The notes: generated from the letters alone by a model not told the origin. A DNA stretch of 35,702 nucleotides from an uncultured Prevotella sp. (GCA_947177775.1 CAMWVS010000032.1:1-35702); one strand, 5' to 3'; positions 1 to 8,386 are shown, counted from the first letter of the stretch. Made by a program: numbers and translations.

Positions 1-669
1 GTTGGCCGGGTCGCCGTTGAGGTTGAAGTAAGAGTGGTTGGTCATGTTGATGACGGTCTCTTTGTCGGTTGTAGCCTCGAAGGTGATGTCGAGCGTGTTG
101 TTGCTAAGGACGGTGAATGTTGTTGTCGCAGTGACGGTTCCGGGGAAGCCGTTGTCGCCGTCGGGAGAGACGAGGGTCAGTTTCAGCGTAGAGTCGTTTG
201 GCTGTTCTGCGTCATATACCTGATACATCCAGCCGGTTGGTCCGCCGTGGAGACAGTGGCCGAAATTGTTCTGCGGCAGCTGATACTCCTGTCCGTCAAC
301 GGTAATCTTTCCCTGATTGATGCGGTTGGCATATCGTCCAACCGACGAACCGTAGTCGCTCGGCGAGTTTTCGGCGTCGGCATACTGGGCTACGTTGTCA
401 TAGCCGAGAACGACGTCAGTGGGATTGCCGTCCTTGTCGGGAACTACGAGTGAGACAACACGACCACCGAAATTTGTGACACAAACTTCCATGCCGTTGG
501 CGTTCTTGAGCGTGAAGAGGGCAGTCTTCTTGCCGTTGATGACTGAGTCAAACTGGGCGGGATTGAGGCCCGAAACTGTTGTTGCCGGTGTCTGCTGGCC
601 GGACGTGCAAGCCGATAGCATGGCTATGGCAATGCCGAATCCCATGAAGGATGTTGTTAGGTTTCTCAT
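1..669 (-). CDS. Aldose 1-epimerase (galactose mutarotase) lipoprotein, partial
   Basis: This gene runs off the left edge, so only the first 223 codons are present (start ATG at 669). It would interconvert the alpha and beta anomers of galactose or glucose. The N-terminus is a lipoprotein signal with lipobox LSAC (Cys21), so the enzyme is exported and lipid-anchored. No acidic run follows the Cys, which argues for a periplasm-facing rather than surface-exposed protein (inference). Family motifs are visible: FGGRVVSLVVPD, GRYANRI, HGGPTGW with the first catalytic His, and the canonical NHSYFNL with the second. The catalytic Glu lies beyond the edge. A second, cytoplasmic paralogue lies at 5755-6843 in the gal operon. 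A likely promoter lies at 715-745. Confidence 0.93.
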   Translation of the reverse strand, partial: MRNLTTSFMGFGIAIAMLSACTSGQQTPATTVSGLNPAQFDSVINGKKTALFTLKNANGMEVCVTNFGGRVVSLVVPDKDGNPTDVVLGYDNVAQYADAENSPSDYGSSVGRYANRINQGKITVDGQEYQLPQNNFGHCLHGGPTGWMYQVYDAEQPNDSTLKLTLVSPDGDNGFPGTVTATTTFTVLSNNTLDITFEATTDKETVINMTNHSYFNLNGDPAN

Positions 670-714
670 TATCAGTAGTTTTTATATCTTTTTAAAGATT
701 ATATTAATTCGCTG

Positions 715-745
715 CTAAATTAATATTAATATTTGACCTGACAAT
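715..745 (-). promoter_or_regulatory. Putative promoter of the lipoprotein mutarotase
   Basis: On the minus strand an ATTG box (742-745) is followed after 19 nt by TAatTTAG (715-722). This is one base off the TAnnTTTG consensus at each box and lies about 45 bp upstream of the ATG at 669. Confidence 0.4.
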
Positions 746-910
746 AAAAAAACTTGTTTTTTTTTATAAAAAGTGTTGTTTTTACACTAATAAGACGTCT
801 TTTGACTTTTCTTAACGTATATTTACCACTTCAGCACTGTTTCTTCTGCTTCATCGCCGTGTTCCGCCCGTCGTCCGTCCGCATGGTTTTTGCTGTCGGC
901 CCGGTTCGAG

Positions 911-933
911 CGCAAAGGCGCGAAGACGCAAAG
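911..933. repeat. cgcaaag-type intergenic repeat, copy 1
   Basis: The motif cgcaaaggcg-cgaagacgcaaag resembles the repeat at 13028-13050 and is built from a repeated CGCAAAG core. I regard it as a dispersed intergenic repeat; no function is evident. Confidence 0.45.
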
Positions 934-1093
934 TCTTAATTTAAGCATGGTGTCTTTTCTTTACAAAATCGCCTCCGGAAAATCTTCCTTTTTAGCTCGC
1001 GCCATGGCCTTTTTTCGGCCTTTTCGGCCCATTTTGCAGCTTTTTTCGTCCTGTTCCGCAACATTTTCTGCATCGAAAATCGACCATTGTGGT

Positions 1094-1453
1094 GCCGTAA
1101 GGCCCTCCCGGCTTTTCCAGAACAGAGATTCCTCCGTTTTTTCACTATCCGTTTTTGCCCGAAAAAAGCCCCCATTTCTTGCCGTAAGGGCCTCCCGACA
1201 CTACGGCGGGGCCGCTATTGCATTGCAACGGTGGCCCCGTTGCAATGCCGTAAGGCCCTTGTTGCAGAGCCGTAAGGCCCTTACGGCTGACCTTCAGCCG
1301 TCTTGCTATCCTGTCTCGAAATAGCCGGCGTTTATAAGTGGTTAATAATAAGTGTGTTAGAAAATCTGTAAACATTATTTTCTAAAATTCCCCGATTTTT
1401 AATGTCCGCATGCTTGCGATATTTGCGCCCGTGCCCGTCTTTTTTCAGAAAGT
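1094..1453 (+). repeat. GC-rich non-coding element, copy A
   Basis: This segment carries units of the form GCCGTAAGG(G/C)CC(TCCCG or TTACGGC) at 1094, 1181, 1247 and 1269. Further blocks are CGGCTTTTCCAGAACA at 1109, an AT-rich half from about 1330, GCATGCTTGCGATATTTG at 1408-1425 and TTTTTCAGAAAGT at 1441-1453. The same blocks occur in the same order and almost the same spacing on the minus strand at 15899-15539. A 12-bp perfect hairpin (1220-1231 with 1237-1248) and an 8-bp one (1269-1287) sit inside. No reading frame is supported. Similar but looser sequence extends left to about 1000. Confidence 0.75.
1220..1248. repeat. Perfect 12-bp inverted repeat inside element copy A
   Basis: GCATTGCAACGG (1220-1231) pairs with CCGTTGCAATGC (1237-1248) across a 5-nt loop. 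In copy B the inner AACGG/CCGTT part remains but the outer pairs are lost. Confidence 0.7.
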
Positions 1454-2063
1454 CCCCATTCTCGCGGGGCTTAAATTAGGAAAAAAGAGGACATGGGGCT
1501 GGGCGACGGTCTTTTCGATGGTTTCAATATTCATTCTCTCACGTGCCTAATGTTACCATCCGTCTCCAGGTCCGTGAGCTACACATTATTTATATGTAGG
1601 TATATAGTGAGGTGGGGAAGTGAGGAATACATACTCTCAACAGGCAAGTGCAAATTAGCAATTTGTTTGAAGAAAACGTTCTTTGGGGAATCAAAATTGA
1701 GTTTTTTACGTGGCTGTCTATGAAGCCAGACAGGAGCAGTGTGAAACTTTCTACACACCCTCTGAGGAAAGAAGATAAGCAGGGTTGTGTACGATTACCA
1801 CACCCAAGACAACGAACTCTTTTCAGTAGTCGTGCCTACACTCAGAGAGTGTCGTCAGAAATGTGACGAGTGGCTCGCCGATCAAAATTAGTAACCAATG
1901 CTATACCAGTGATGAAGGCGTTGAAGCGTGATGTTCTATCGCCTTCATTTTGCCAAAAAAATCTTTGCGGATGCAAAGTGCCAAGGTGATAATGGCCGCC
2001 CAAATGCGACGTTGAAGCTTTAGCTATTGCATTCGCAGTTAAAGGCGTGTGTCTGTGCGTTCA

Positions 2064-2813
2064 TCAATCTTTTTCCGAATTGAATATAGTAGAGTTTTCA
2101 GTAAGATAAGTATCTATGAAATTGATGAAGACCATAGGATTCTGCTGTATGGTAAGAATTGATTTCCCACTAGTTTCTTTATCAGGGAAGAAGTGGGATT
2201 CTATAGCCTCAGTAAGTTCGGGATTTATCTTTGAGATCACATTGTTAATACATGTGCAAGTGGGCCTGTTGCATCCATTCTCCAATGGATTGTCAAAAAA
2301 TATCGAAACCTGACCGTTGTTACGAAATCTGACAAGCCAGTATTCCATGAGCTGGTCCATATTGGCGTTGTTGGTGCGGTCCTCGCAGTTACCGATATAG
2401 GTCAGTTTGCACAGGTCTACATTCTTGCCGGCATATTCGCGTTTAAGAAATTTGTGGATTTTGCGTCCCCCCAAGGTATTGGTCTTGCCGCTAAACGATA
2501 CGTAGAAGTCTCCGACTTTGAAATCCTGGTTTGTACTTCCCGTTATCATTATAGAATCTGTGTCCTTTGCTCCATATTTCTTGGATTTGCCGTCGGGACC
2601 GGTTATCTGAAGATTATGAGAGGACATCATAAATGTCTGACTGTAAGTGCGCCAATGCTTCAGAAGCGGTCCTTCGTAGACGTTTCCGTCTTTAAACCAA
2701 ACTTTGGACGTAATTGTCTGATTCGTATTTTCTTTCTTACCATGAGCGTTTATTGATAAAGCAAGTATCGCTATCACTGTAATGGCTGACTTTAGGAAAA
2801 GACACTGTTTCAT
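2064..2813 (-). CDS. Secreted protein of unknown function
   Basis: The 249-residue product begins with a signal peptide (MKQCLFLKSAITVIAILALSINAHG) and is therefore exported. I do not recognise a family. After the signal come short beta-strand-like stretches (VWFKDGNVYEGPLLKH, FKVGDFYVSFSG), a Cys-containing segment (LCKLTYIGNCED) and a Cys cluster near residues 180-190 (NGCNRPTCTCINN) that could form disulfides in the periplasm. The opening resembles proteins with a 'glucose/furin-like' strand repeat only in a very general way, so no function is assigned. The gene is AT-richer than the neighbouring gal genes and stands alone, downstream of the gal operon on the same strand but separated by a terminator-like hairpin. 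It may be a recent acquisition. Confidence 0.7.
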   Translation of the reverse strand: MKQCLFLKSAITVIAILALSINAHGKKENTNQTITSKVWFKDGNVYEGPLLKHWRTYSQTFMMSSHNLQITGPDGKSKKYGAKDTDSIMITGSTNQDFKVGDFYVSFSGKTNTLGGRKIHKFLKREYAGKNVDLCKLTYIGNCEDRTNNANMDQLMEYWLVRFRNNGQVSIFFDNPLENGCNRPTCTCINNVISKINPELTEAIESHFFPDKETSGKSILTIQQNPMVFINFIDTYLTENSTIFNSEKD

Positions 2814-2935
2814 CAGATTATATCTTTAATAGTTGTTGATTATATCTTTCAATAGTGTTACAACTGAAATTATGCCGATTTAGAACAACTTGACTAATAT
2901 GAAGCCATCTGCTCGAGAATTTTCAGGCTACACTG

Positions 2936-2943
2936 CAAATTTA
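2936..2943 (-). promoter_or_regulatory. Putative -7 element for the secreted orphan protein
   Basis: The minus strand reads TAaaTTTG followed by C, a full match to the Bacteroidota -7 box, 122 bp upstream of the ATG at 2813. No convincing TTTG -33 box is seen at the expected distance. Confidence 0.4.
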
Positions 2944-3061
2944 CATATAAATCGCGAGATTTCTATACTGACAGAATAAAGAAATTGATTTTTCTTTAGA
3001 GGACAGTTAACGAAAAAAGTCAATAACGCGAGTTCTAGATAAGAAGTTTTCCCAAAAAGTT

Positions 3062-3104
3062 GAAGAGGCTGCGCCGTAAACTTTAATTACGACACAGCCT
3101 CTTC
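3062..3104 (-). terminator. Terminator-like hairpin after galK
   Basis: GAAGAGGCTG (3062-3071) pairs with CAGCCTCTTC (3095-3104). A second 5-bp stem (CGTAA/TTACG) lies inside the loop. On the minus strand the stem is followed by AACTTTTTGG. It lies 33 bp after the galK stop. Confidence 0.7.
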
Positions 3105-3136
3105 TAACCTTATCTGAATAATAATAAGACGGTCTC

Positions 3137-4300
3137 TTAGCAAATCTTGCGTGAGCCGTCACCGATGACAACGTCATAGACTTTGGGTTCGTGGCCGTAC
3201 TTGGCGTTGAACTTGACTTTGGCGTCGGCAATGAACTTGTCGTAGAGTTCTTCCTTTACGAGGTTGATGGTGCAACCGCCGAATCCGCCGCCCATGATGC
3301 GGCTACCGGTTACGCCGTTCTCCTTGGCGATGTCGTTGAGGAAGTCGAGCTCTTCGCAGGAAACCTCATATTCCTTTGACAGTCCGTGGTGGGTCTCGTA
3401 CATCTTCTGGCCAACGGTCTCGTAGTCGCCGGCGTTGAGGGCGTCGCAGACAGCGAGAACACGGTCCTTCTCGCCCAGCACGAACTTGGCGCGGCTGTAG
3501 TCTTCTGCTCCGACTTCGTCCTTAACCTCTTCGAGCTGCTCCCATGTGCAGTCGCGCAGGGTCTCGAATTTGCCTTCCGGATGCTTGGCGGCGATGTGCT
3601 TGACGACGTTCTCGCAACTGTTGCGGCGGTCGTTGTAGGGTGAACCTGCCAGCTCATGCTTAACGACAGAGTCAAGCAGAACGAGCTTGTAACCTACGGG
3701 ATTGAAGGGGAAGTATTCGAATTCGCGGCTGCGACAGTCGAGGCGCATCAGGCATCCGGCCTTGCCGAAGACGCTGGCGAACTGGTCCATGATACCGCAG
3801 TTCACGCCGCAGTAGTTGTGTTCTGTTGCCTGTCCGGCCAGAACCATGTCCCACTTGCTCACCTTGTTCTCGCCGAAGAGATCGTTCAGACCGCAGGCGA
3901 AGCAGCTTTCCATGGCTGCCGAAGAGGACATTCCGGCGCCGAGGGGCACATCGCCGGCAAAGGCTATGTTATATCCCTTGACGGGTACGCCAAGTTTCTT
4001 CATTTCAAGGCTGATGCCGTAGATATAGCGGGCCCAGCTGGCCTTGGGACCTGCGGGATCGTTGAGGTCGAAATCAACGCGGTCTTTCAGGTCGATGGAG
4101 TATGCACGTACGGTGCTTTCGGTGCCGTTGGGGCGCATTTCAGCCATGATTCCTTTATCGACGGCTCCGGGGAAAACAAATCCACCGTTATAGTCAGTGT
4201 GCTCACCAATCAGATTAATACGTCCGGGAGAGGCGTAGATATTGCCTTCCTTGCCATCAAAGTGCTTGATGAAGCGGCTTCTTACAAATTCTATATCCAT
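3137..4300 (-). CDS. galK: Galactokinase
   Basis: GalK phosphorylates alpha-D-galactose at C1 with ATP, the first committed step of the Leloir pathway, in the cytoplasm. The 387-residue length is normal. All three GHMP-kinase motifs are visible: GRINLIGEHTDYNGG (26-40, sugar binding), the ATP-binding GAGMSSSAA (121-129), and GGGFGG (337-342). The catalytic Asp of NCGIMDQF is D172. It is the last gene of a minus-strand operon, 36 bp after the transporter. No galT or galE is present in the window. Confidence 0.97.
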   Translation of the reverse strand: MDIEFVRSRFIKHFDGKEGNIYASPGRINLIGEHTDYNGGFVFPGAVDKGIMAEMRPNGTESTVRAYSIDLKDRVDFDLNDPAGPKASWARYIYGISLEMKKLGVPVKGYNIAFAGDVPLGAGMSSSAAMESCFACGLNDLFGENKVSKWDMVLAGQATEHNYCGVNCGIMDQFASVFGKAGCLMRLDCRSREFEYFPFNPVGYKLVLLDSVVKHELAGSPYNDRRNSCENVVKHIAAKHPEGKFETLRDCTWEQLEEVKDEVGAEDYSRAKFVLGEKDRVLAVCDALNAGDYETVGQKMYETHHGLSKEYEVSCEELDFLNDIAKENGVTGSRIMGGGFGGCTINLVKEELYDKFIADAKVKFNAKYGHEPKVYDVVIGDGSRKIC

Positions 4301-4336
4301 AGTTTCTAATGTTTATTTGGGTTAGTAAATTGGTTT

Positions 4337-5635
4337 TTAGTCAACGGGAATATCCTTGTTCACGTTCTTTGAGCCGATGAGGCTGTAGAACAGAATGTAG
4401 GCAATCATTGCTATTACGAGCCAGTAGCTTGCAATGGCGCCTGCAGACGATTTTGCAATGGCGTGCTGTATGAGGGGCATGATGCCGCCGCCTACAACCA
4501 TTGTCATGAAAAGACCGGATGCCGGGGCTGTATATTTGCCAAGTCCTTCAACGGCAAGGTTGAAAATTCCACCCCACATGATTGAAGTGCACAGTCCGCA
4601 GATGGCGATGAAGACGCATTTTGTCGGGATGGTGCAGTCAACGCTTATGAACGGAACTTTCATTGTGCTGGTCTCCGGCAGCAATATGGCAATGAGGAGA
4701 AGTGTGATGGCGATGGTTGAAACAGCTGTCATCTGGACTTTTGTTGAAACTTTGCCGCTGATGAAGCTACTGATGAAACGGCCGCACATCATGAGCAGCC
4801 AATAAACCGCAGCGAAAGAACCGCCGACGGCAGCTGCGCCTTCGAAGTCCATTCCGGATATGTAGAAGTTCAGTTCGGCGGGAATACCTATTTCAACACC
4901 CACGTAGAAGAATATGGCGATGACGCCGAGTACGCAGTGGCGGAACTTCAGCGGGCTTGTGATGCTTACTTTTTCTTTTATTTCGGCCTGTGGCTCAGGG
5001 ATATGTACTTTGGCGATGATGAAGAAAGAGATTGTGAATACGGCCATACCCACGAAGAGAAGCGGGGATACATCGCTCATGCTGGTGCTCGCCGTAACTG
5101 TTCCGATGAGCATACCGGTGAGCAGCGGAGTGAGAGTTCCTGTGAGTGAGTTGAGTGTTCCGCCAATCTGAATGAACTGGTTGCCGCGGTTGCCGCCTCC
5201 ACCGAGAATGTTGAGCATCGGGTTTACGACGGTGTTGAGCATACATACGCAGAAACCGCAGATGAATGCTCCGAGCAGATATATTATAAGATTGAGGGCT
5301 ATAACCTGACCTTCATACGTGAATGTTCTTATGTCGGCACCGAAGATGCTTGACGTGTATTGGATGGCAAGACCGATGACACCTACTGCGAGGGCAATGA
5401 GGGCGGTCTTCTTGTAGCCGTACTTTACGAGCATGTTGCCGGCGGGAATACCCATGAACAGATAAGCCGCAAAGTTCATCATGTTTCCCATCATTCCTGC
5501 CCATTCGTATGTATATCCCCAGATATTTCCGAATGGAGCTCCCATGTTTGTTACGAATGAAATCATCGCAAAGATGAAACACATCGTGATAATGGCAACC
5601 ATATTGCTGCCTTGTTTTTTTTGTGAATCTGACAT
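4337..5635 (-). CDS. MFS sugar transporter, probably glucose/galactose
   Basis: The 432-residue protein is strongly hydrophobic, with roughly twelve predicted membrane segments, and fits the major facilitator superfamily. Its place between galM and galK makes galactose (or glucose/galactose) proton symport across the inner membrane the likely role. Visible features include an N-terminal cytoplasmic tail (MSDSQKKQGSN), the conserved-looking NTVVNPMLNILGGGGNRGNQFIQIGGTL region between TM4 and TM5 (shown here only as a landmark near residues 133-160), and a basic or acidic C-terminus. Family assignment to the fucose-galactose-glucose (FHS) group is from memory of similar gal loci. The exact sugar is inferred from context. 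Confidence 0.88.
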   Translation of the reverse strand: MSDSQKKQGSNMVAIITMCFIFAMISFVTNMGAPFGNIWGYTYEWAGMMGNMMNFAAYLFMGIPAGNMLVKYGYKKTALIALAVGVIGLAIQYTSSIFGADIRTFTYEGQVIALNLIIYLLGAFICGFCVCMLNTVVNPMLNILGGGGNRGNQFIQIGGTLNSLTGTLTPLLTGMLIGTVTASTSMSDVSPLLFVGMAVFTISFFIIAKVHIPEPQAEIKEKVSITSPLKFRHCVLGVIAIFFYVGVEIGIPAELNFYISGMDFEGAAAVGGSFAAVYWLLMMCGRFISSFISGKVSTKVQMTAVSTIAITLLLIAILLPETSTMKVPFISVDCTIPTKCVFIAICGLCTSIMWGGIFNLAVEGLGKYTAPASGLFMTMVVGGGIMPLIQHAIAKSSAGAIASYWLVIAMIAYILFYSLIGSKNVNKDIPVD

Positions 5636-5700
5636 TTTACTGTTAAGTTATTGTTCTAAATTAATAGTTGATTGATGAAAGTCTTTGTTGCATGACACAA

Positions 5701-5741
5701 TTTCTATGGCCTCCTGTCATGGGGACAAGAGGCCATAGAAA
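5701..5741 (-). terminator. Long hairpin between galM and the transporter gene
   Basis: TTTCTATGGCCTC (5701-5713) pairs perfectly with GAGGCCATAGAAA (5729-5741). The loop can pair further (TGTC/GACA), leaving about 5 nt unpaired. No U-tract follows on the minus strand, so this could be an attenuator or mRNA-stability element within the operon rather than a full terminator. Confidence 0.6.
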
Positions 5742-5754
5742 CGTATGACTGATG

Positions 5755-6843
5755 TTATTCTGTTCCGAACTTGTAGATTGTTTTTTGTTTGTATTGCTGT
5801 CCCGGTTCCAATGTTACGGACGGGAAGTATGGATGATTCGGCGTGTCGGGGAAGTGCTGGCATTCGAAGCAGATTGCCGAGCGGCGTGGGAACGTTGCGC
5901 CGTGTTGTCCTGCATATCCGTCGGCCCAGTTGTCCGTATATACCTGTACGCCGGGTTCGGTTGTGTAGACTTCCATTGTACGGCCGCTGATAGGTTCCGT
6001 AATCTTTGCCGCATAACTTAGTTCGCCTTCCTCTTTCTTGTTGAGAACGAAACAGTGGTCATAGCCTGCGCCGTTCTTTATCTGCTCGTCATCGGCATCG
6101 ATGTCGCGTCCCACTTCCTTAGGATTGATGAAGTCGAACGGTGTGCCTTTGACAGAACGGATTTCTCCTGTCGGGATGGATGTCTCGTCAATGGGAAGAT
6201 AATAGTTGGCATTGATTTCGCAAACGAGATTGTCGATAGCCGGTGTCGGGTTTGCGATTCCGGCAAGGCTGAAGAAACCGTGGTGTGTCAGGTTGAGGAT
6301 TGTCTTTTTGTTTGTTGTAGCGAGATATTCGATGACAAGTTCATTGGCATCCGTAAATGTGAACTCTACTGTAACGCGAAGTTCGCCTGTAAATCCTTCC
6401 TCTCCGTATGCCGAGATATAGTTGAGCGCGAGTGAGCGCGGACCCATCTGGCGTGCATCCCAAACGCGGGCGTGATATCCGGTGGGACCGCCGTGCAGAG
6501 CGTTAGGACCATTATTGATGGCCAGCTGATATTCTTTTTTGTTGAGTGTAAACTGTCCACGGCAGATTCTGTTGCCGTAGCGTCCGATAAGTGTCGAAAG
6601 GAATGGTTCGGGACTGTTGATGACATCCTGTATGTTGTCATGTCCCTGAATGACATTAGCTACTTTGCCGTCTCTGTCCGGCACCATAATGGCCACAATC
6701 GCGCCACCATAGTTTGTTATTGCCACTTCATATCCCTTTCTGTTTCTCAATATGTAGAGATCGGTCTTCTTACCGTTAATGGTGGTCTGAAAGTCTTTTC
6801 TGTTCAGTCCACACAGATTAGCGTTTTCCGTTGTGTTCGTCAT
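5755..6843 (-). CDS. galM: Aldose 1-epimerase (galactose mutarotase), cytoplasmic
   Basis: GalM interconverts beta- and alpha-galactose so that GalK receives its substrate. The 362-residue protein has no signal peptide, unlike the lipoprotein paralogue at 1-669. Catalytic residues expected for the family are present: His117 in NALHGGPTG, His188, and Glu327 in CFECQHFPDTPN. Odd: the segment around the second His reads NLTHHGFFSLAG, whereas most family members (and the paralogue here) read N-L-T-N-H-S-Y-F-N-L. The catalytic His is kept, but the flanking Asn, Ser and Tyr are changed. It is the first gene of the galM - transporter - galK operon. Confidence 0.95.
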   Translation of the reverse strand: MTNTTENANLCGLNRKDFQTTINGKKTDLYILRNRKGYEVAITNYGGAIVAIMVPDRDGKVANVIQGHDNIQDVINSPEPFLSTLIGRYGNRICRGQFTLNKKEYQLAINNGPNALHGGPTGYHARVWDARQMGPRSLALNYISAYGEEGFTGELRVTVEFTFTDANELVIEYLATTNKKTILNLTHHGFFSLAGIANPTPAIDNLVCEINANYYLPIDETSIPTGEIRSVKGTPFDFINPKEVGRDIDADDEQIKNGAGYDHCFVLNKKEEGELSYAAKITEPISGRTMEVYTTEPGVQVYTDNWADGYAGQHGATFPRRSAICFECQHFPDTPNHPYFPSVTLEPGQQYKQKTIYKFGTE

Positions 6844-6951
6844 AAATCCGTTGTTTTTAGTTATTGATTATGTTGTTGCAAAGTAACCTAAAAAAAACGA
6901 AAATGGCGAACGAAATGTGAAAAAAAACGCCGCATCCTGTGTTAAAAACAC

Positions 6952-8262
6952 CTAAATGCAACTTTTCAGGAAGTCGGCAATGACATAACAACTGCCTCCA
7001 ACGAATATGACATCATCCTCTCCGGCAATTTCCAATGCAGCCCTATATGCCGTGCTTACGTCCGGGTAGCTGTCTCCCGTCAGTCCGTGGGATGCTGCGA
7101 GCTGTTTAACGGTATTTTCGTGCAAGGCCCGTTTGCTGTCTGCTTTGGTGAAATAGTATTTGGCCTTAGAAGGCATCATGTCCATAACGCTGCTTATATC
7201 CTTGTCGTCAACCATACCGAAAACTATATGTAGCTGTTTGCATGGCATGTTTTCCAACTGCCTGCTGATGTATTTCCAGCCTCCGGTGTTGTGTCCTGCG
7301 TCGCATACTACAGTTGGTCGCTCTTGGATTTTCTGCCACCTTCCCATCAAGCCGGTGATTTCCGTGACGCCGGCAAAAGCCTTACGTAGTATTTCCGATA
7401 GTGTTTCCGGCTTATCATGGTATTTGCCGAGGACACTCGTATTTGTCAGTTGGCTTACGGCATGGAGTATAGTGTTTGTGTTGCAGGCCTGATACATCCC
7501 TCCGAGTTCTCCGTTTATGCGCCCCCAGTGTGCTGTCTCATAAACCATGCCTCCGTCCTCTGATGGTGTGGCCGCAGTCACTTCGGGATGGTCTTCTGCG
7601 AAGATTATAGGCGCGCCGGCTTCCTCCGCCTTGCGGGAAAATACCGGTCGGGTCTCCTCCGTCGTTTCGCCGATAACAACAGGTATCCCGCTTTTTATTA
7701 TACCGGCTTTCTCTCCGGCGATTTTTTCAAGCGTATCGCCGAGAAACTGCGTGTGGTCAAAGCTGATATTGGTGATTACGGAAAGGGTAGGGGTGATGAT
7801 GTTCGTGCAGTCGAGCCTACCTCCGAGACCAACCTCAATGACGGCCACATCCACTTTCATGTCGCTGAAATAGCGCAAGGCCATTGCCGTGGTTACTTCA
7901 AAGAACGATGGATAGAGAGGTTCGAAGAAACTGCGTTCGCGCTCAACGAAGTCAACAACATAGTCTTCGCTTATCGGTTGTCCGTCGATGCGTATCCGTT
8001 CGCGGAAGTCAACGAGGTGAGGAGACGTGTACAGGCCTGTTTTCAGTCCGCATTGTTGCAGTATGGCGGCTAAAGTGTGGGCGCAGGAACCTTTTCCGTT
8101 CGTTCCTCCGACATGTATAGTGCGGTAGTTACGGTGCGGATGGCCGAAATGTTCGTCCAAAGCCAGGGTGTTTGCCAGTCCTTCCTTATAGCCCGATGCG
8201 CCCTGCCGTTCAAACATCGGTATTCTTGTGAACAGATATTCTGTAGTTTCCTTGTAGGTCAT
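6952..8262 (-). CDS. folC: Bifunctional folylpolyglutamate / dihydrofolate synthase
   Basis: FolC adds L-glutamate to dihydropteroate and to reduced folates in an ATP-dependent reaction in the cytoplasm. The 436-residue length fits the family. The Mur-ligase-type P-loop is GGTNGKGSCAH (GTNGKGS at 53-59). Further landmarks are YTSPHLVDFRERI, EVGLGGRLDCTN, the HTQFLGDTLEKIAGEKAGI helix, and CDAGHNTGGW in the C-terminal domain. It lies upstream of galM on the same strand, separated by 108 bp. Confidence 0.96.
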   Translation of the reverse strand: MTYKETTEYLFTRIPMFERQGASGYKEGLANTLALDEHFGHPHRNYRTIHVGGTNGKGSCAHTLAAILQQCGLKTGLYTSPHLVDFRERIRIDGQPISEDYVVDFVERERSFFEPLYPSFFEVTTAMALRYFSDMKVDVAVIEVGLGGRLDCTNIITPTLSVITNISFDHTQFLGDTLEKIAGEKAGIIKSGIPVVIGETTEETRPVFSRKAEEAGAPIIFAEDHPEVTAATPSEDGGMVYETAHWGRINGELGGMYQACNTNTILHAVSQLTNTSVLGKYHDKPETLSEILRKAFAGVTEITGLMGRWQKIQERPTVVCDAGHNTGGWKYISRQLENMPCKQLHIVFGMVDDKDISSVMDMMPSKAKYYFTKADSKRALHENTVKQLAASHGLTGDSYPDVSTAYRAALEIAGEDDVIFVGGSCYVIADFLKSCI

Positions 8263-8317
8263 GTTTTCCGTAAGTTCGTGGTGATGTCGGAACGACCGTT
8301 CCGCCGTCTATTTTGAA

Positions 8318-8386
8318 GCGAAAGCCAATACCGTCGATATTCAAAGAGTATGATTGCACATCTTTATATCCGGTATTGGCTTTCGC
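8318..8386. repeat. Long hairpin between dnaJ and folC
   Basis: A 16-bp perfect arm, GCGAAAGCCAATACCG (8318-8333), pairs with CGGTATTGGCTTTCGC (8371-8386). Inside the loop GATAT/ATATC and AAAG/CTTT can extend the stem to about 25 bp. It lacks a U-tract on the minus strand. It may terminate or process the grpE-dnaJ transcript. Confidence 0.75.

Larger units (their letters stand above)
670..2063. other. Long non-coding stretch upstream of the partial mutarotase
   Basis: I see no convincing gene in these 1.4 kb. The left part is AT-rich and holds the promoter at 715-745. Position 911-933 carries a cgcaaag-type repeat also found at 13028. About 1000-1470 holds GC-rich element copy A. From about 1480 to 2063 the DNA is AT-richer and unannotated. 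It contains one 41-codon open stretch (1766-1888, plus strand, ending at a stop at 1889-1891) with protein-like composition (e.g. YDYHTQDNELF, CDEWLADQN) but no start codon. It may be the tail of a decayed gene. Confidence 0.6.
2814..3136. other. Non-coding stretch between galK and the orphan secreted gene
   Basis: This 323-bp AT-rich stretch holds the galK terminator (3062-3104) and the -7 box at 2936-2943. I see nothing else. Confidence 0.6.

Noticed and set aside
1094..1287. CRISPR array made of the GCCGTAAGGGCC units
   Set aside because: Units are palindromic, differ from each other, have irregular spacing within a copy, and no cas genes are near.
890..1324. 144-codon open frame across element copy A
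   Set aside because: The frame runs through palindromic repeat units and is not kept in copy B; low-complexity composition.
1895..2045. Possible C-terminal fragment of a transposase on the minus strand (KLQRRIWAAIITLAL)
   Set aside because: The resemblance is a dozen residues only, with no terminal inverted repeats or catalytic motif; too weak to call an insertion sequence.
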